Shown here: positions 35,680 through 44,172 of the stretch, in pieces
Numbering within the stretch: the stretch's first letter is position 1
Layout: each line of letters opens with the position of its first letter
Assembly (NCBI GenBank): GCA_937959115.1
Contig: CALGAW010000033.1
Span: 1-64,000 of the forward strand
Source of the DNA: an uncultured Saprospiraceae bacterium
GTDB lineage: Bacteria > Bacteroidota > Bacteroidia > Chitinophagales > Saprospiraceae
Reading direction: 5' to 3'
DNA: 64,000 bases
Program-made: the position numbers and the translations under genes
Notes under the pieces: generated by a model
The model's input: the letters and a program-made list of their open reading frames with translations, nothing else
The model's database searches: none
What the model was told of the DNA's origin: nothing

Positions 35680-36552
35680 TTATATCTGATGTATCACAGG
35701 CGAGGCCACTTCAATAGGATCCTGATTTAAAATCCCTTTCAGTGCTTGGTACATGTCAGGCAAATGCTCCTTGAATTTAATAGGAGCTGCGAAAAAGTGT
35801 TCTACACAAATTCCGAATAGTTCATCGCTTTCTAGCTGTGCATAAGGTAGTTTAGGTAGGTTTTGCCAGCCACGGATAACGGCGAGCTTCTTGAATAATG
35901 CTTCTTCTGGAATTTCCCCGTCAGGGGCATCGAAAAAATAGAAATCTTTATCCTCGACCTTTTCATCATATTGAAAAGCCAACGCCATATGATGCACTGC
36001 AATATTGTAATTCGTCTTTTGTTTTGAAATTCCCTTTATCATATCATCAACAGCAAGAATGATACACCCATCCTCGTAATGAACCTCTCCTGTATGAAAA
36101 TACTGTCGATTGGGCGTGTGAAAGGGTTGACGATAAAAGACAAGTTGACCCCAATGCCGCAATAAACCATCTTTCAGTCCAAAAGTAGTTTGTATCGCCG
36201 TTGCTGCGGTCAACAAACGGATGTCTCCTGGGATTTCTCTGAGTTCTTTAGAAATGTATTCCTTATCGAAGTTAAACATGCGCAGACGAGCGCCAAACCG
36301 TCTCTTGTTTTCTTCGTTAAGTCCTTTATAGTAAGGAAAGTAGTTGTTCAAAAAGTCATTGGTTTGCTGATCTATCTTTGGTGGATGCTTAGAATACCAC
36401 CACCAATTAATTTGATGCTTAAAAATCAACACCAATATCGTATAAGGGACAAGTGGTGCGCACATCATCACCCATTGCGATGAAATTGGAATCAAAAAAT
36501 AAAGAATCGCAATAATTGGAATAACTGGTGCTAATAATAAAAACGTTGGCAT
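35680..36552 (-). CDS. MtfA-family (M90) peptidase homologue with degenerate zinc motif
   Basis: This 290-residue protein has N-terminal hydrophobic segments (FLLLAPVIPIIAILYFLI and MMCAPLVPYTILVLIF), then an MtfA-like domain: LLTAATAIQTTFGL (~113-126), YFHTGEVHYEDGCIILAVDD and VEHFFAAPIKFKEHLPDMYQAL (~250-272). In MtfA the metal motif is HEFAH with a later Glu ligand. Here the first motif reads HHMAL at ~187-191, so the catalytic Glu and the second His are lost, while the later Glu of EHFFAAP (~251) is kept. It is therefore probably not an active zinc peptidase. It stands alone, on the opposite strand to batE, with 280 bp of free DNA upstream. Confidence 0.75.
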   Translation of the reverse strand: MPTFLLLAPVIPIIAILYFLIPISSQWVMMCAPLVPYTILVLIFKHQINWWWYSKHPPKIDQQTNDFLNNYFPYYKGLNEENKRRFGARLRMFNFDKEYISKELREIPGDIRLLTAATAIQTTFGLKDGLLRHWGQLVFYRQPFHTPNRQYFHTGEVHYEDGCIILAVDDMIKGISKQKTNYNIAVHHMALAFQYDEKVEDKDFYFFDAPDGEIPEEALFKKLAVIRGWQNLPKLPYAQLESDELFGICVEHFFAAPIKFKEHLPDMYQALKGILNQDPIEVASPVIHQI

Positions 36553-36832
36553 TAAATTAATAATTAATGGTTAATGATTATTGTTGTTTTTTGTAGAGAT
36601 AAGCGGTTAAATATTGTTGGAGTAAAACTTTAATTGAAATAGATTTAATGATTGTAAATGAATTAATTATGTTTTTATGTGTGTAAAGCTTTAAACGGAA
36701 CGATCCAAGAATATTATTGATTGAATTTTTTTTAAACTATTACTTTAACCTGTCTGTCATTAACTGCTGATTGTCAAGTGTTTACTTTATAAAAAGGTTA
36801 ATTATACATTAATGTTTCACAATTTATGATTT

Positions 36833-37819
36833 TTACTTCATCCAGCCGTTTTCTTTATACCATGCAATTGTTTCAGGAATGCCTGTTTCTAGGGAAAATG
36901 CTTCCTTATAACCCAATTCTTCCACCGCTTTATTTGGGCTACATGACCAAGATGCTTGCGAGATTTCTTGCGCTTTCTCAATGGTTAAAATAGGTGGCTT
37001 TTTCTTGAATTTACCTAAAAACTGAGAAACTCCCCCGACAAGATAAATGAATGCATGAGGAACTCGGATACTCAGGACCTTCCGATTCACCGCTTTCTTT
37101 ACTAAACGAGCAATGTATGGCCAATCGTATTCAGCTTGCTGAGAACTAATAAAATAAGTTGATCCTTTGCCCGCCTCTTTGGTTGCGGCAAGCCATATAC
37201 CATGTACCAAATCCCTTGCATGCACAAGGCTAAGTGTCTTTTTGCCAAACCCAGCCATAGAAAACAGACCGTTGTTTACAGTGTTGAAGAACAAATACAA
37301 TGCGCTATCCCTTGGCCCATAAACCGCAGGCGGGCGGATGATAGTAATCGGTAAGCGATCCATATACTTGTGCAATAGTTCTTCTTGTTCTCTTTTACTC
37401 TTTCCGTAGTTGTTTATTGGCTTATAGGGCGCACTTTCTACTAGTGGATTGCCAACTGTAGTAGAGCCAACCGCAGCCAGGCTACTTGTCACAGTGATCC
37501 GTTTTAAGTTAGGAGCGTCAAGTGATGCTTCTAGAATATTCTTAGTTGTCCCTACATTTCCCTGGTAAAAGCCTTCGCTGGTCTTAGAGCTGATCACACC
37601 TGCAATGTGGTAGATGTAATCTGCTTTCTGAAGGATTGGCTCAAGATCTTCCTGATTCATCAAGCCACACCGATGCAGTGTTACTGGTTTATTGTCCAAA
37701 AATTGCGTGTTGCTTGTCTTTCGGATGATGCAGTGTACTTCTTCTCCTTTTTCTAGGAGATAATCAACTAGATGGCTTCCCACAAATCCATTGGCTCCTG
37801 TAACTATTGATATTGGCAT
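36833..37819 (-). CDS. NAD-dependent epimerase/dehydratase (extended SDR)
   Basis: This 328-residue protein has the SDR nucleotide motif TGANGFVGSHLVDYLLEKG (~8-26), the catalytic YGKSKREQEELL (Tyr/Lys, ~139-150) and an upstream SSLAAVG serine segment. The extended C-terminal region suggests a nucleotide-sugar, flavanone-reductase-like or 3-beta-hydroxysteroid-type dehydrogenase. The substrate cannot be told apart by eye. It follows the IorB gene by 14 bp in the same direction, so the three genes IorA-IorB-SDR form one transcription unit. The C-terminus carries a weak hydrophobic helix (HAFIYLVGGVSQFLG). Confidence 0.82.
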   Translation of the reverse strand: MPISIVTGANGFVGSHLVDYLLEKGEEVHCIIRKTSNTQFLDNKPVTLHRCGLMNQEDLEPILQKADYIYHIAGVISSKTSEGFYQGNVGTTKNILEASLDAPNLKRITVTSSLAAVGSTTVGNPLVESAPYKPINNYGKSKREQEELLHKYMDRLPITIIRPPAVYGPRDSALYLFFNTVNNGLFSMAGFGKKTLSLVHARDLVHGIWLAATKEAGKGSTYFISSQQAEYDWPYIARLVKKAVNRKVLSIRVPHAFIYLVGGVSQFLGKFKKKPPILTIEKAQEISQASWSCSPNKAVEELGYKEAFSLETGIPETIAWYKENGWMK

Positions 37820-37833
37820 ATAATTTTTTAGTT

Positions 37834-40095
37834 TTAACCTAATACATCCTTATCTCCCATAAAGGGTTGATCATAAAATCGCTTACCTGTTGCCCGATAT
37901 AAGGCGTTTGCTACCGCACCCATGATTGGTGGATAAGGCGGCTCTCCAAGTCCAGTTGGGTCAATATTGCTTTTAACAAAATGAACGGCAATTTTTTCGG
38001 GTGCTTCACTGTGACGGATCAATCGATAATTGTTGAAATTGCTTTGTTGTGGCACCCCATCCTTAAATGTTAAACCACTGTATAACGCATGACCGATACC
38101 GTCTACGATACCACCTTCCGTCAGATTCGTTGCTGCATCCGGATTGACTACAATTCCGCAATCCACTGCACAATGCACCTGTTCTATCTTTGGTTTACCG
38201 TCTACCGTTGCCATATCCAAAATCTGTGCGATATAGGTATTGTGGCAAAAGTAAGCAGAAACGCCATGGTGCAAGTCTTTTGTAGATTCTTTTCCCCAAT
38301 CAGATTTATCTCTTACGAGCTCCAAAACACCAGCATATCGATCAGCATCATAATCATTTTTCTCGCCAACGGGCACTTCCTTGGAACGTTTTAACAACTC
38401 CAACCGAAATGCTATTGGATCCTTATCCATAGCCTCAGCAATTTCATCTAGAAAAGACTGTTCAGCGCCAGCAATAAAGTTGGAGCGTGGTGCGCGAAAT
38501 GCTCCAATAGAAATATTTGAATCAATCGACCAGTCTTCTGCCAGGTAATTGTCTACTGCTCCTGCAGGAAACCGATTGGCAACCAACGGACCTTCAGGAA
38601 TACCACCGGCTCTAACATGAAAGCCGATTAAATTATTGTCTTTGTCCAATGCAGCCCGATATGTTGCGTAATATGCTGGACGATAAACACCATGTGTCAT
38701 GTCATCTTCACGTGTGTAAACAAGCTTAACGGGCGCATTGGCTTGTTGGGAGATCAGAGCTGCCTCCAATAGAAAGTGACCATACAGTCTTCTGCCAAAC
38801 CCACCACCCATTCGAGTCATTTGAATGTCGATGTTCTCTAGGGGCATTCCTAGGCGGGCGGCGACTGTTTTTTCCATGAATTCTGGAGTTTGCACAGGGC
38901 CGATGAGTTCTGCCTTATCCTTTGTTACATTTGCATAGAAATTCATCGGTTCCATGCAGTTGTGTGCAAGAAACGGAGCAGAATAACTGCGCTCTATTAT
39001 TTTTGCAGCGTCCTTGAACGCTTTAGCAGGATTGCCATCTTTTCTAACCTCCTTGGCTGTTGAAGCTGCGATTTGCTTCATTTGAGATAAGTGAACCACT
39101 GAGTTTTCTAGAGCAGCAGGCAGTTTTTTGTTAACGGTTCCACCTCGAAAATTCTTTATTGTTAGGGTTTGTTCACCAGAATTCTTCCATTCTATTTTCA
39201 GTGCTTTTTTCGCTTGCATGACTTCCCAGGTCGTGTTTCCAACAACAACTACAAGTTCTGAATGCGCTGTTGAATCAACAAACCCTCTAGCATAATCATC
39301 GTTGAACAATTGAATGGTGAAAACGTCTTTGATTCCAGGCATTGCTTTAGCGGCAGCATCCTCAACAGATTTTAGCTTCATTCCAAAAGCTGGTGGATGT
39401 GTTGCCATTGCAATCAACATTCCTTCTTTTTGAACATCAATTCCAAACAGTGGTTTTCCTGTTACGATGTCCTTCCCATCTACGTTTTTGCGGCTGGTGC
39501 CAATGATACCAAAGTCTTTTACCTCTTTCAGTGTTACTTTTTCAGGTACTGGGAGCTGTGAAGCTGCTGAAGCGATTGCTCCATATCCGATTGATTTATT
39601 GGTGCTTTTATGAGAAAGAATTCCGTCTTTTGCTGAGATTTCCTCTACTGGCACTTCCCATTGCTTGGCGGCAGCTTGTTTCAGCATGTGTTTTGCTGTT
39701 GCTCCTGCCATTCTTAAGCCTTTCCACCCTTGTCGGATGGATTGACTACCTCCTGCTAATTGACGTTTAAACACACCCGTGTTGAGTGCTGCTTGTTCTA
39801 CTACGACATCTTCCCAGCGCACGTCCAATTCTTCAGCAACGATCATTGGCATTGAGGTCTTTACATTTTGGCCGATTTCTGGATTTGGAGATTGGATGGT
39901 AACCACACCGTTTTCTCCGATCTTTAAGAATCCGTTTAATTCAAACCATTCTTTGGGCATTTCTAGTGCCTTTTCTTTTGTTTGGGGTATGTTGCAGCCT
40001 GCTAGCCAGTTAAAACTAAGCAGCATTCCACCGCCAGCTATTGCTGTTGCCTTTAAGAAGGATCGACGGTTATATGATGTTTTGATGACAGTCAT
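37834..40095 (-). CDS. Molybdopterin-binding oxidoreductase large subunit (IorB-like, xanthine dehydrogenase family)
   Basis: This 753-residue protein is the molybdenum cofactor subunit of an aldehyde or N-heterocycle hydroxylase. It starts with a twin-arginine signal (NRRSFLKATAIAGGGMLLSF) that runs into a lipobox-like LAGC, so it is probably a Tat-exported lipoprotein. Family segments are KTSMPMIVAEELDVRWEDV, GPVQTPEF, RMGGGFGRR (~420), IGAFRAPRSNFIAGAEQSFLDE and GLGEPPYPPIMGAVANAL near the C-terminus (the Glu of GLGEPP is catalytic in the family). Isoquinoline 1-oxidoreductase is the best-known relative; the true substrate is unknown. The partner iron-sulfur subunit ends 38 bp upstream. 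No cytochrome c subunit gene is adjacent. Confidence 0.87.
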   Translation of the reverse strand: MTVIKTSYNRRSFLKATAIAGGGMLLSFNWLAGCNIPQTKEKALEMPKEWFELNGFLKIGENGVVTIQSPNPEIGQNVKTSMPMIVAEELDVRWEDVVVEQAALNTGVFKRQLAGGSQSIRQGWKGLRMAGATAKHMLKQAAAKQWEVPVEEISAKDGILSHKSTNKSIGYGAIASAASQLPVPEKVTLKEVKDFGIIGTSRKNVDGKDIVTGKPLFGIDVQKEGMLIAMATHPPAFGMKLKSVEDAAAKAMPGIKDVFTIQLFNDDYARGFVDSTAHSELVVVVGNTTWEVMQAKKALKIEWKNSGEQTLTIKNFRGGTVNKKLPAALENSVVHLSQMKQIAASTAKEVRKDGNPAKAFKDAAKIIERSYSAPFLAHNCMEPMNFYANVTKDKAELIGPVQTPEFMEKTVAARLGMPLENIDIQMTRMGGGFGRRLYGHFLLEAALISQQANAPVKLVYTREDDMTHGVYRPAYYATYRAALDKDNNLIGFHVRAGGIPEGPLVANRFPAGAVDNYLAEDWSIDSNISIGAFRAPRSNFIAGAEQSFLDEIAEAMDKDPIAFRLELLKRSKEVPVGEKNDYDADRYAGVLELVRDKSDWGKESTKDLHHGVSAYFCHNTYIAQILDMATVDGKPKIEQVHCAVDCGIVVNPDAATNLTEGGIVDGIGHALYSGLTFKDGVPQQSNFNNYRLIRHSEAPEKIAVHFVKSNIDPTGLGEPPYPPIMGAVANALYRATGKRFYDQPFMGDKDVLG

Positions 40096-40133
40096 TTCTC
40101 TTTGTTTTTGAATAATGAAGCGATTTGCTTTGC

Positions 40134-40592
40134 TTAGCTGTTTTTAGCTGCAGTTTTGATTGCTGCTTTGATTCGGGTGTACGTCCCACATCTGCAAATA
40201 TTGCCGTTCATAGCAGTATCAATGGCTTTGTCATCTGGGTTCGGGTTATCTTTTAGGAGAGCGGAAGCGGACATGATTTGTCCTGCTTGACAGTATCCGC
40301 ATTGCGGTACATCGTGTTGCAGCCAAGCCTTCTGAACGGGGTGATCTCCTTTTTCTGACAATCCTTCAATTGTAGTAACGGTGTTGTCTCCAACCTCTGA
40401 AATCGGGAAGACGCAAGATCGCATGGCTGTGCCATCTATGTGCACGGTGCAGGCGCCGCAAGCTGCTATTCCACAGCCATACTTTGTTCCTACTAAATTT
40501 AAGTGATCTCTTAGCACCCAGAGTAATGGGGTTTTCGGATCAACGTCTACCTGCTTTTTTTCTCCGTTAATTGTTAAATCGAATGTTGCCAT
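40134..40592 (-). CDS. (2Fe-2S)-binding small subunit (IorA-like)
   Basis: This 152-residue iron-sulfur protein carries two clusters. The plant-ferredoxin-type cluster is [17 protein letters not shown] with a further Cys in RSCVFP. The second is [17 protein letters not shown] plus [13 protein letters not shown]. It passes electrons from the molybdenum subunit encoded 38 bp downstream. There is no signal peptide, so it would be exported as a folded complex with the Tat-signalled large subunit. Its length and motif spacing match IorA-type subunits. No FAD subunit gene is near, as is usual for the IorAB type. Confidence 0.9.
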   Translation of the reverse strand: MATFDLTINGEKKQVDVDPKTPLLWVLRDHLNLVGTKYGCGIAACGACTVHIDGTAMRSCVFPISEVGDNTVTTIEGLSEKGDHPVQKAWLQHDVPQCGYCQAGQIMSASALLKDNPNPDDKAIDTAMNGNICRCGTYTRIKAAIKTAAKNS

Positions 40593-40755
40593 AGTATAAG
40601 TGTATTCGTTTAAAAAGGTGTTGAGAAACAGTGCTAAGATAATAATTCGGATTTAATGAATATCTCAATGAAAGAAATTTCACAAAAAAATAGACAAAAA
40701 CAGAAAATCATCGTAAAAAAACAAAAATCACTAGATCTGTATAGCATTGCTACAA

Positions 40756-40770
40756 TTACACTCAGTGTAA
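40756..40770. promoter_or_regulatory. Inverted repeat TTACACT-C-AGTGTAA between the iorA-like and DUF1801 genes
   Basis: The perfect 7-bp arms around one central base lie 104 bp before the DUF1801 start and about 165 bp upstream of the iorA-like start on the other strand. It may be an operator for either. It is preceded by a very A-rich stretch with no credible gene. Confidence 0.35.
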
Positions 40771-40873
40771 AGTGTGATTTTAGTAGAAATCCAGTTAATA
40801 TCTTGAATATGATTTTTAAAAAAACGAATAATTATTAAATTTATGATCTGTTCCTTCACAACTAACCAAACAT

Positions 40874-41266
40874 ATGGACGAGCAAATACTTGATTATATA
40901 TTAGAACGGCCTCAAAAAGAGCAGGATATCTTCCTATACCTACATAATATTCTCATGCATTATCCTGGGATGACGTGCAAATTAAGGTATAAAATCCCAT
41001 TCTATTATCGAAAATCGTGGATATGCTATTTGAACCCGATTAAAAGAGGAGGTGTTGAACTTGCTTTTACTAGAGCAAATGAACTGGTGGATGAACAAGG
41101 TGCACTAGACTATAAATCACGAAAACAGGTGGCTGGTGTTGAGTTTGGTAGTGTCAAAGAGTTGGATGATGTTGTAATTCACACCCTTTTAAATGAAGCA
41201 ATTTTATTGGATGATACGGTTGCCTATCAATCAAAGAATAAAGGGCAAAAGGGAGAGCTAAACTAA
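40874..41266 (+). CDS. DUF1801 domain-containing protein
   Basis: This 130-residue protein resembles the DUF1801/YdhG-like fold: YILERPQKEQDIFLYLHNIL at the N-terminus, then LRYKIPFYYRKSWICYLNPIKRGGVELAFTRA and a C-terminal helix (DDVVIHTLLNEAILLDD). No enzymatic residues are known for the family, and its function is unclear. There is no signal peptide; the protein is cytoplasmic. It faces the DUF502 gene across 9 bp (convergent). No other gene in the operon is visible. Confidence 0.72.
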   Translation: MDEQILDYILERPQKEQDIFLYLHNILMHYPGMTCKLRYKIPFYYRKSWICYLNPIKRGGVELAFTRANELVDEQGALDYKSRKQVAGVEFGSVKELDDVVIHTLLNEAILLDDTVAYQSKNKGQKGELN

Positions 41267-41275
41267 TTATCATCC

Positions 41276-41869
41276 TTAAAATTCTTCAATTTTCCCCTCT
41301 GCCACTAGTTTTGTTACGCCTCCTGACACAATGTATTTCATCAAGTCTGAGGAGTTTATTCCAGTCAATCTTCTTATGTGTTTTCTTGGTAGTAAAAAGA
41401 GGTTGCCACTGAAATTATAGGAGTGAGGTAAGTAAACAGACACCAGATCTGACAGGCCAAAGGTGGATAAATCGTCATCCGTCAAAAAGCCTAGGCGATA
41501 TGGACCTTGATCTGTAAGTTTAACGATGATGGGTTTGTCAAATTTACGTTCATCGCTTACAAAAGCAGAAAGTAGATCTCTGATAGAAGAGTATACGATT
41601 TTAATCAACGGAGTTCGCTTGACGAGTCCTTCAAAAAACCGAATGAAGGGGCGCACAAAGAAGAAGGAACTGATTAATCCTAAAAGGGTGATGAATATTG
41701 CAATTGCAAGGAAACCAAAACCTGGGAAGTAATAGCCGAAAAACCGTTCTACGAATCCATCCATCCAACGAATGAAGATATAGACCAAATAGATGGTAGA
41801 GGCGATTGGTGCAAAGACCAATAAACCTTGAAGGAAATAACGACCGATTCTGGAAAATACCCGTTTCAA
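41276..41869 (-). CDS. DUF502 family membrane protein
   Basis: This 197-residue protein has two membrane helices (YFLQGLLVFAPIASTIYLVYIFI and FLAIAIFITLLGLISSFFFV). The DUF502 body follows, with TPLIKIVYSSIRDLLSAFVSDERKFDKPIIVKL and GLSDLVSVYLPHSYNFSGNLFLLPRKHIRRL. The family is widespread and its function unknown; a membrane stress or lipid role is sometimes suggested elsewhere but is not shown here. The start at 41869 gives MKRVFSRIGRYF, a basic N-terminus typical of the family. It is preceded by a small lipoprotein gene in the same direction. Confidence 0.85.
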   Translation of the reverse strand: MKRVFSRIGRYFLQGLLVFAPIASTIYLVYIFIRWMDGFVERFFGYYFPGFGFLAIAIFITLLGLISSFFFVRPFIRFFEGLVKRTPLIKIVYSSIRDLLSAFVSDERKFDKPIIVKLTDQGPYRLGFLTDDDLSTFGLSDLVSVYLPHSYNFSGNLFLLPRKHIRRLTGINSSDLMKYIVSGGVTKLVAEGKIEEF

Positions 41870-41939
41870 AGAAGTTCAATTTTGTTCAGCGGGAAGATAC
41901 TAAAATCCCATACAAGGAACAAAATTGCGTCTGGTAAGA

Positions 41940-42059
41940 TTACTCTAAAACCTCTAACGAGAATTTCGGACAGTTGCATTTGCCTGCACCACAACTACTT
42001 ATTCCACCGACAAAGGCTACTAGTAAGACTAAGGCAAGAATTCTTTTTAATCGTGACAT
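41940..42059 (-). CDS. Small lipoprotein (39 residues)
   Basis: This short frame encodes MSRLKRILALVLLVAFVGG, then a lipobox ISSC and a short mature part with three further Cys (GAGKCNCPKFSLEVLE). The stop is at 41940-41942. The basic start, hydrophobic core and lipobox make it a convincing lipoprotein, although it is below the size usually annotated. After acylation the mature peptide would be only about 17 residues. Similar tiny Cys-rich lipoproteins occur across Bacteroidota with unknown function. It lies 70 bp upstream of the DUF502 gene on the same strand and may share its transcript. Confidence 0.7.
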   Translation of the reverse strand: MSRLKRILALVLLVAFVGGISSCGAGKCNCPKFSLEVLE

Positions 42060-42195
42060 GAAAATTGTTTGATGATTAAACGGTTTAAGTCTGTAATTTA
42101 TTTTGTAAGCACTAAACCAAGTTCAATTTACGTTTTTTTATTGATTGTTCCAATCAGTTGTTGTGAAGGCGAATACTTATGATGAAAATTAAAAC

Positions 42196-43125
42196 CTATT
42201 TATCAATTTTCTCAATCTCCTCGTTGGTGATGGATTGATTAAAATCGAGGCTGTACCAATTTTCTAGATTGAATACTTTAGGCTGCACATCAGGAAAGTT
42301 CTTTTGCAGAATTTCAATAATATCTAGTACACACAAACCAGCACTTTGATTGACGGTTTTGAAGGCGTATGGACTCGAGCCACCAACTTGGTTGTCGTAA
42401 ATCCAATATTTCTCAAGGCCGTATTGATAAAGCTCTTGTTCAGTAGGTGCTTTGTTTTCTTCAAATTCAATGACGTTGGCAATGGGTAATAGCTGATTGA
42501 CCGATTGAAATTTTTTCTCCCCATCTTTCAATTCTCTATACAGCAAAATCACTGGAGCCGCCACTAGTGTATACTCACTTTTCCTTAAGAGATCGATGAT
42601 CGGACTATCGTAAGCACTGAAATCCTGTCCGTTTTCATTTATATAATAATCCTTTCCATAATAAGGACTTTCATAAAATTCTAGACTATCTAAAAGGACT
42701 CGCAATCGGTACATTGATTCTTTGTCTTTTTCTTTTACATAAAGCACATTTTTCAATTTCCAGAACTTGTAGGTGGCGTTTTCTAGCTTTATCGTTTGCC
42801 AACCTTTCTTCAGTAGATTAATTGTAATTATAGAATTTGTAGACTGTTTATTGATCAGCAATGTTTTTATTTCATACCCTTTTGCTTCAATATGGACAGG
42901 GACAACTCCTTCAGGAAAACAATTGAATTGGTAAAGCTGCTGATTAAATACAGCAAGAGAATCAGAACCACAACTAGTATTGTCAAAGTAAACAGACGCA
43001 TTCTTTACCAGCTTATTTTTCTTGCCGATAAGATTAAATTGAAGTGATTGCGCAAAAAATAAATTAGGCACAATTAGCAACAAAATTATTAATGTTGTAA
43101 AAAGCTTGGAACCGTTTATTGACAT
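42196..43125 (-). CDS. Secreted protein of unknown function
   Basis: This 309-residue protein has a signal peptide after a short polar start (KLFTTLIILLLIVPNLFFAQ, ~7-26). The first ~90 mature residues look like a carboxypeptidase-regulatory-like beta sandwich (LQFNLIGKKNKLVKNASVYFDN). The remainder, with ESPYYGKDYYINENGQDF and NSACELSF-like absent motifs, is unassigned and probably mixed alpha/beta. I do not recognise the family and claim no activity. It is a single gene, transcribed away from the ECF sigma gene at 43361, with 236 bp between the two start codons. Confidence 0.65.
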   Translation of the reverse strand: MSINGSKLFTTLIILLLIVPNLFFAQSLQFNLIGKKNKLVKNASVYFDNTSCGSDSLAVFNQQLYQFNCFPEGVVPVHIEAKGYEIKTLLINKQSTNSIITINLLKKGWQTIKLENATYKFWKLKNVLYVKEKDKESMYRLRVLLDSLEFYESPYYGKDYYINENGQDFSAYDSPIIDLLRKSEYTLVAAPVILLYRELKDGEKKFQSVNQLLPIANVIEFEENKAPTEQELYQYGLEKYWIYDNQVGGSSPYAFKTVNQSAGLCVLDIIEILQKNFPDVQPKVFNLENWYSLDFNQSITNEEIEKIDK

Positions 43126-43326
43126 GTGAATTTATATAACGTGCAATATTACTAAAAATAAATTCAAACTTCGTGCCCTTTAAGTCGTATTCAAAACGAA
43201 TGTTGTGACCGAAACGCTGACTCATTGTCTCTTAATAACATAAAAGAGGTGGAATATAGTATTGAAATGCAAAAATTCGATAGAATTTCGAATGATTTTA
43301 AAAACAATAGAAATTAAATTAATCAA

Positions 43327-43344
43327 AGTAGTTATATTACTACT
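43327..43344. promoter_or_regulatory. Inverted repeat AGTAGT-N6-ACTACT just before the ECF sigma gene
   Basis: The perfect 6-bp arms surround a 6-nt AT spacer, and the repeat ends 16 bp before the TTG start at 43361. It may be a leader hairpin or a regulator site for the sigma operon. The arms are short, so confidence is low. Confidence 0.3.
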
Positions 43345-43360
43345 ATATTAAATACTTCAA

Positions 43361-43933
43361 TTGATTTCAGAAAAGAAAATAGAGCAGAATTATAGTGATG
43401 AGGAATTACTGAAACTTATTAAAGAGGGGAAAAGAGAATTGATTGAGGATTTGTATGAACGCTATGCAACAAAAATTTATCGTAAATGTGTTGGAATGAC
43501 GAATGACGAGCACATGGCGAAAGATTTGACCCACGATATTTTTATAAAAATAATAACCAAATTATCCTCTTTTAAAGGCAAGTCAAAATTTTCTTTGTGG
43601 GTACATTCAATTACACACAACCATTGTATAAATCACATTCTAAAAAACAAAAAGGTCAAAATTGAAGACATCGAAAGTGAGACGTTTAACAATGTAACGA
43701 TTGATGAAATTGAATCAGAGCATGAAGAATTGGTAGAAATTCATGTCCATCAGCTCAAGCGTCTTATGAAGGAGTTAAGTTTGCTGGAGCGAGAAATTTT
43801 GATTTTGAGATATCAGGAAGAATTATCCATTAAAGAGATTTCGATCGCATTAAATTTAGGAGAAAGTGCTGTAAAAATGCGATTAAAAAGAAGTAGAGAT
43901 AAGTTGGCTCAATTATTTAAAGAATTAGATTAA
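43361..43933 (+). CDS. ECF-type RNA polymerase sigma-70 factor (TTG start)
   Basis: This 190-residue sigma factor starts with TTG at 43361; the next in-frame Met would remove much of region 2. Region 2 is at ~25-95 (LIEDLYERYATKIYRKCVG, DLTHDIFIKIITKLSSFKG, FSLWVHSITHNHCINHIL). Region 4 lies at ~130-185 (LSLLEREILILRYQEELSIKEISIALNL, then GESAVKMRLKRSRDKL). A 76-residue protein gene follows after 8 bp and is a plausible cognate partner. The linker is acidic (EDIESETFNNVTIDEIESEHEE). The target regulon is unknown. Confidence 0.85.
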   Translation: MISEKKIEQNYSDEELLKLIKEGKRELIEDLYERYATKIYRKCVGMTNDEHMAKDLTHDIFIKIITKLSSFKGKSKFSLWVHSITHNHCINHILKNKKVKIEDIESETFNNVTIDEIESEHEELVEIHVHQLKRLMKELSLLEREILILRYQEELSIKEISIALNLGESAVKMRLKRSRDKLAQLFKELD

Positions 43934-43941
43934 CTTTAAGT

Positions 43942-44172
43942 ATGCATCAAGAAGGAAAGTCAAAAAAAATCAACCAAAGTTTATCGAATGCATTCAAGGA
44001 TTATGCAATCGTTGAACCTCCTGTTGAGTTAAAGAAAGAGGTGTTTAGAACTCTTTCTACCCTTGAATTTGCAGCAGAATTTGTAGAACTCTTTACAACA
44101 AAATTCTTCCAATCGGAACTAGAATTTCTCAATGGATTTAACGAGAAAAACGACCTGAATCAAAAAGATTAA
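43942..44172 (+). CDS. Small protein downstream of the ECF sigma factor (possible anti-sigma partner)
   Basis: This 76-residue protein begins MHQEGKSKKINQSLSNAF and contains EPPVELKKEVFRTLSTLEF, recalling the PPxxLKxxVxxxL pattern at the start of Bacteroidota anti-sigma factors. It has no membrane helix and is far shorter than usual anti-sigma factors. It starts 8 bp after the sigma stop, so the two are coexpressed. It may be a minimal cytoplasmic partner that modulates the sigma factor. The assignment is inference, as only a weak resemblance supports it. Confidence 0.6.
   Translation: MHQEGKSKKINQSLSNAFKDYAIVEPPVELKKEVFRTLSTLEFAAEFVELFTTKFFQSELEFLNGFNEKNDLNQKD

Noticed and set aside
40656-40838. 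60-codon plus-strand frame before the DUF1801 gene
   Set aside because: The product is mostly K, Q, I and N from an A-rich stretch. No signal, motif or good spacing supports it.
42142-42156. Hairpin TGATTG-TTC-CAATCA as a terminator
   Set aside because: The T-run lies on the wrong side for either neighbouring gene, so it is not a credible intrinsic terminator.
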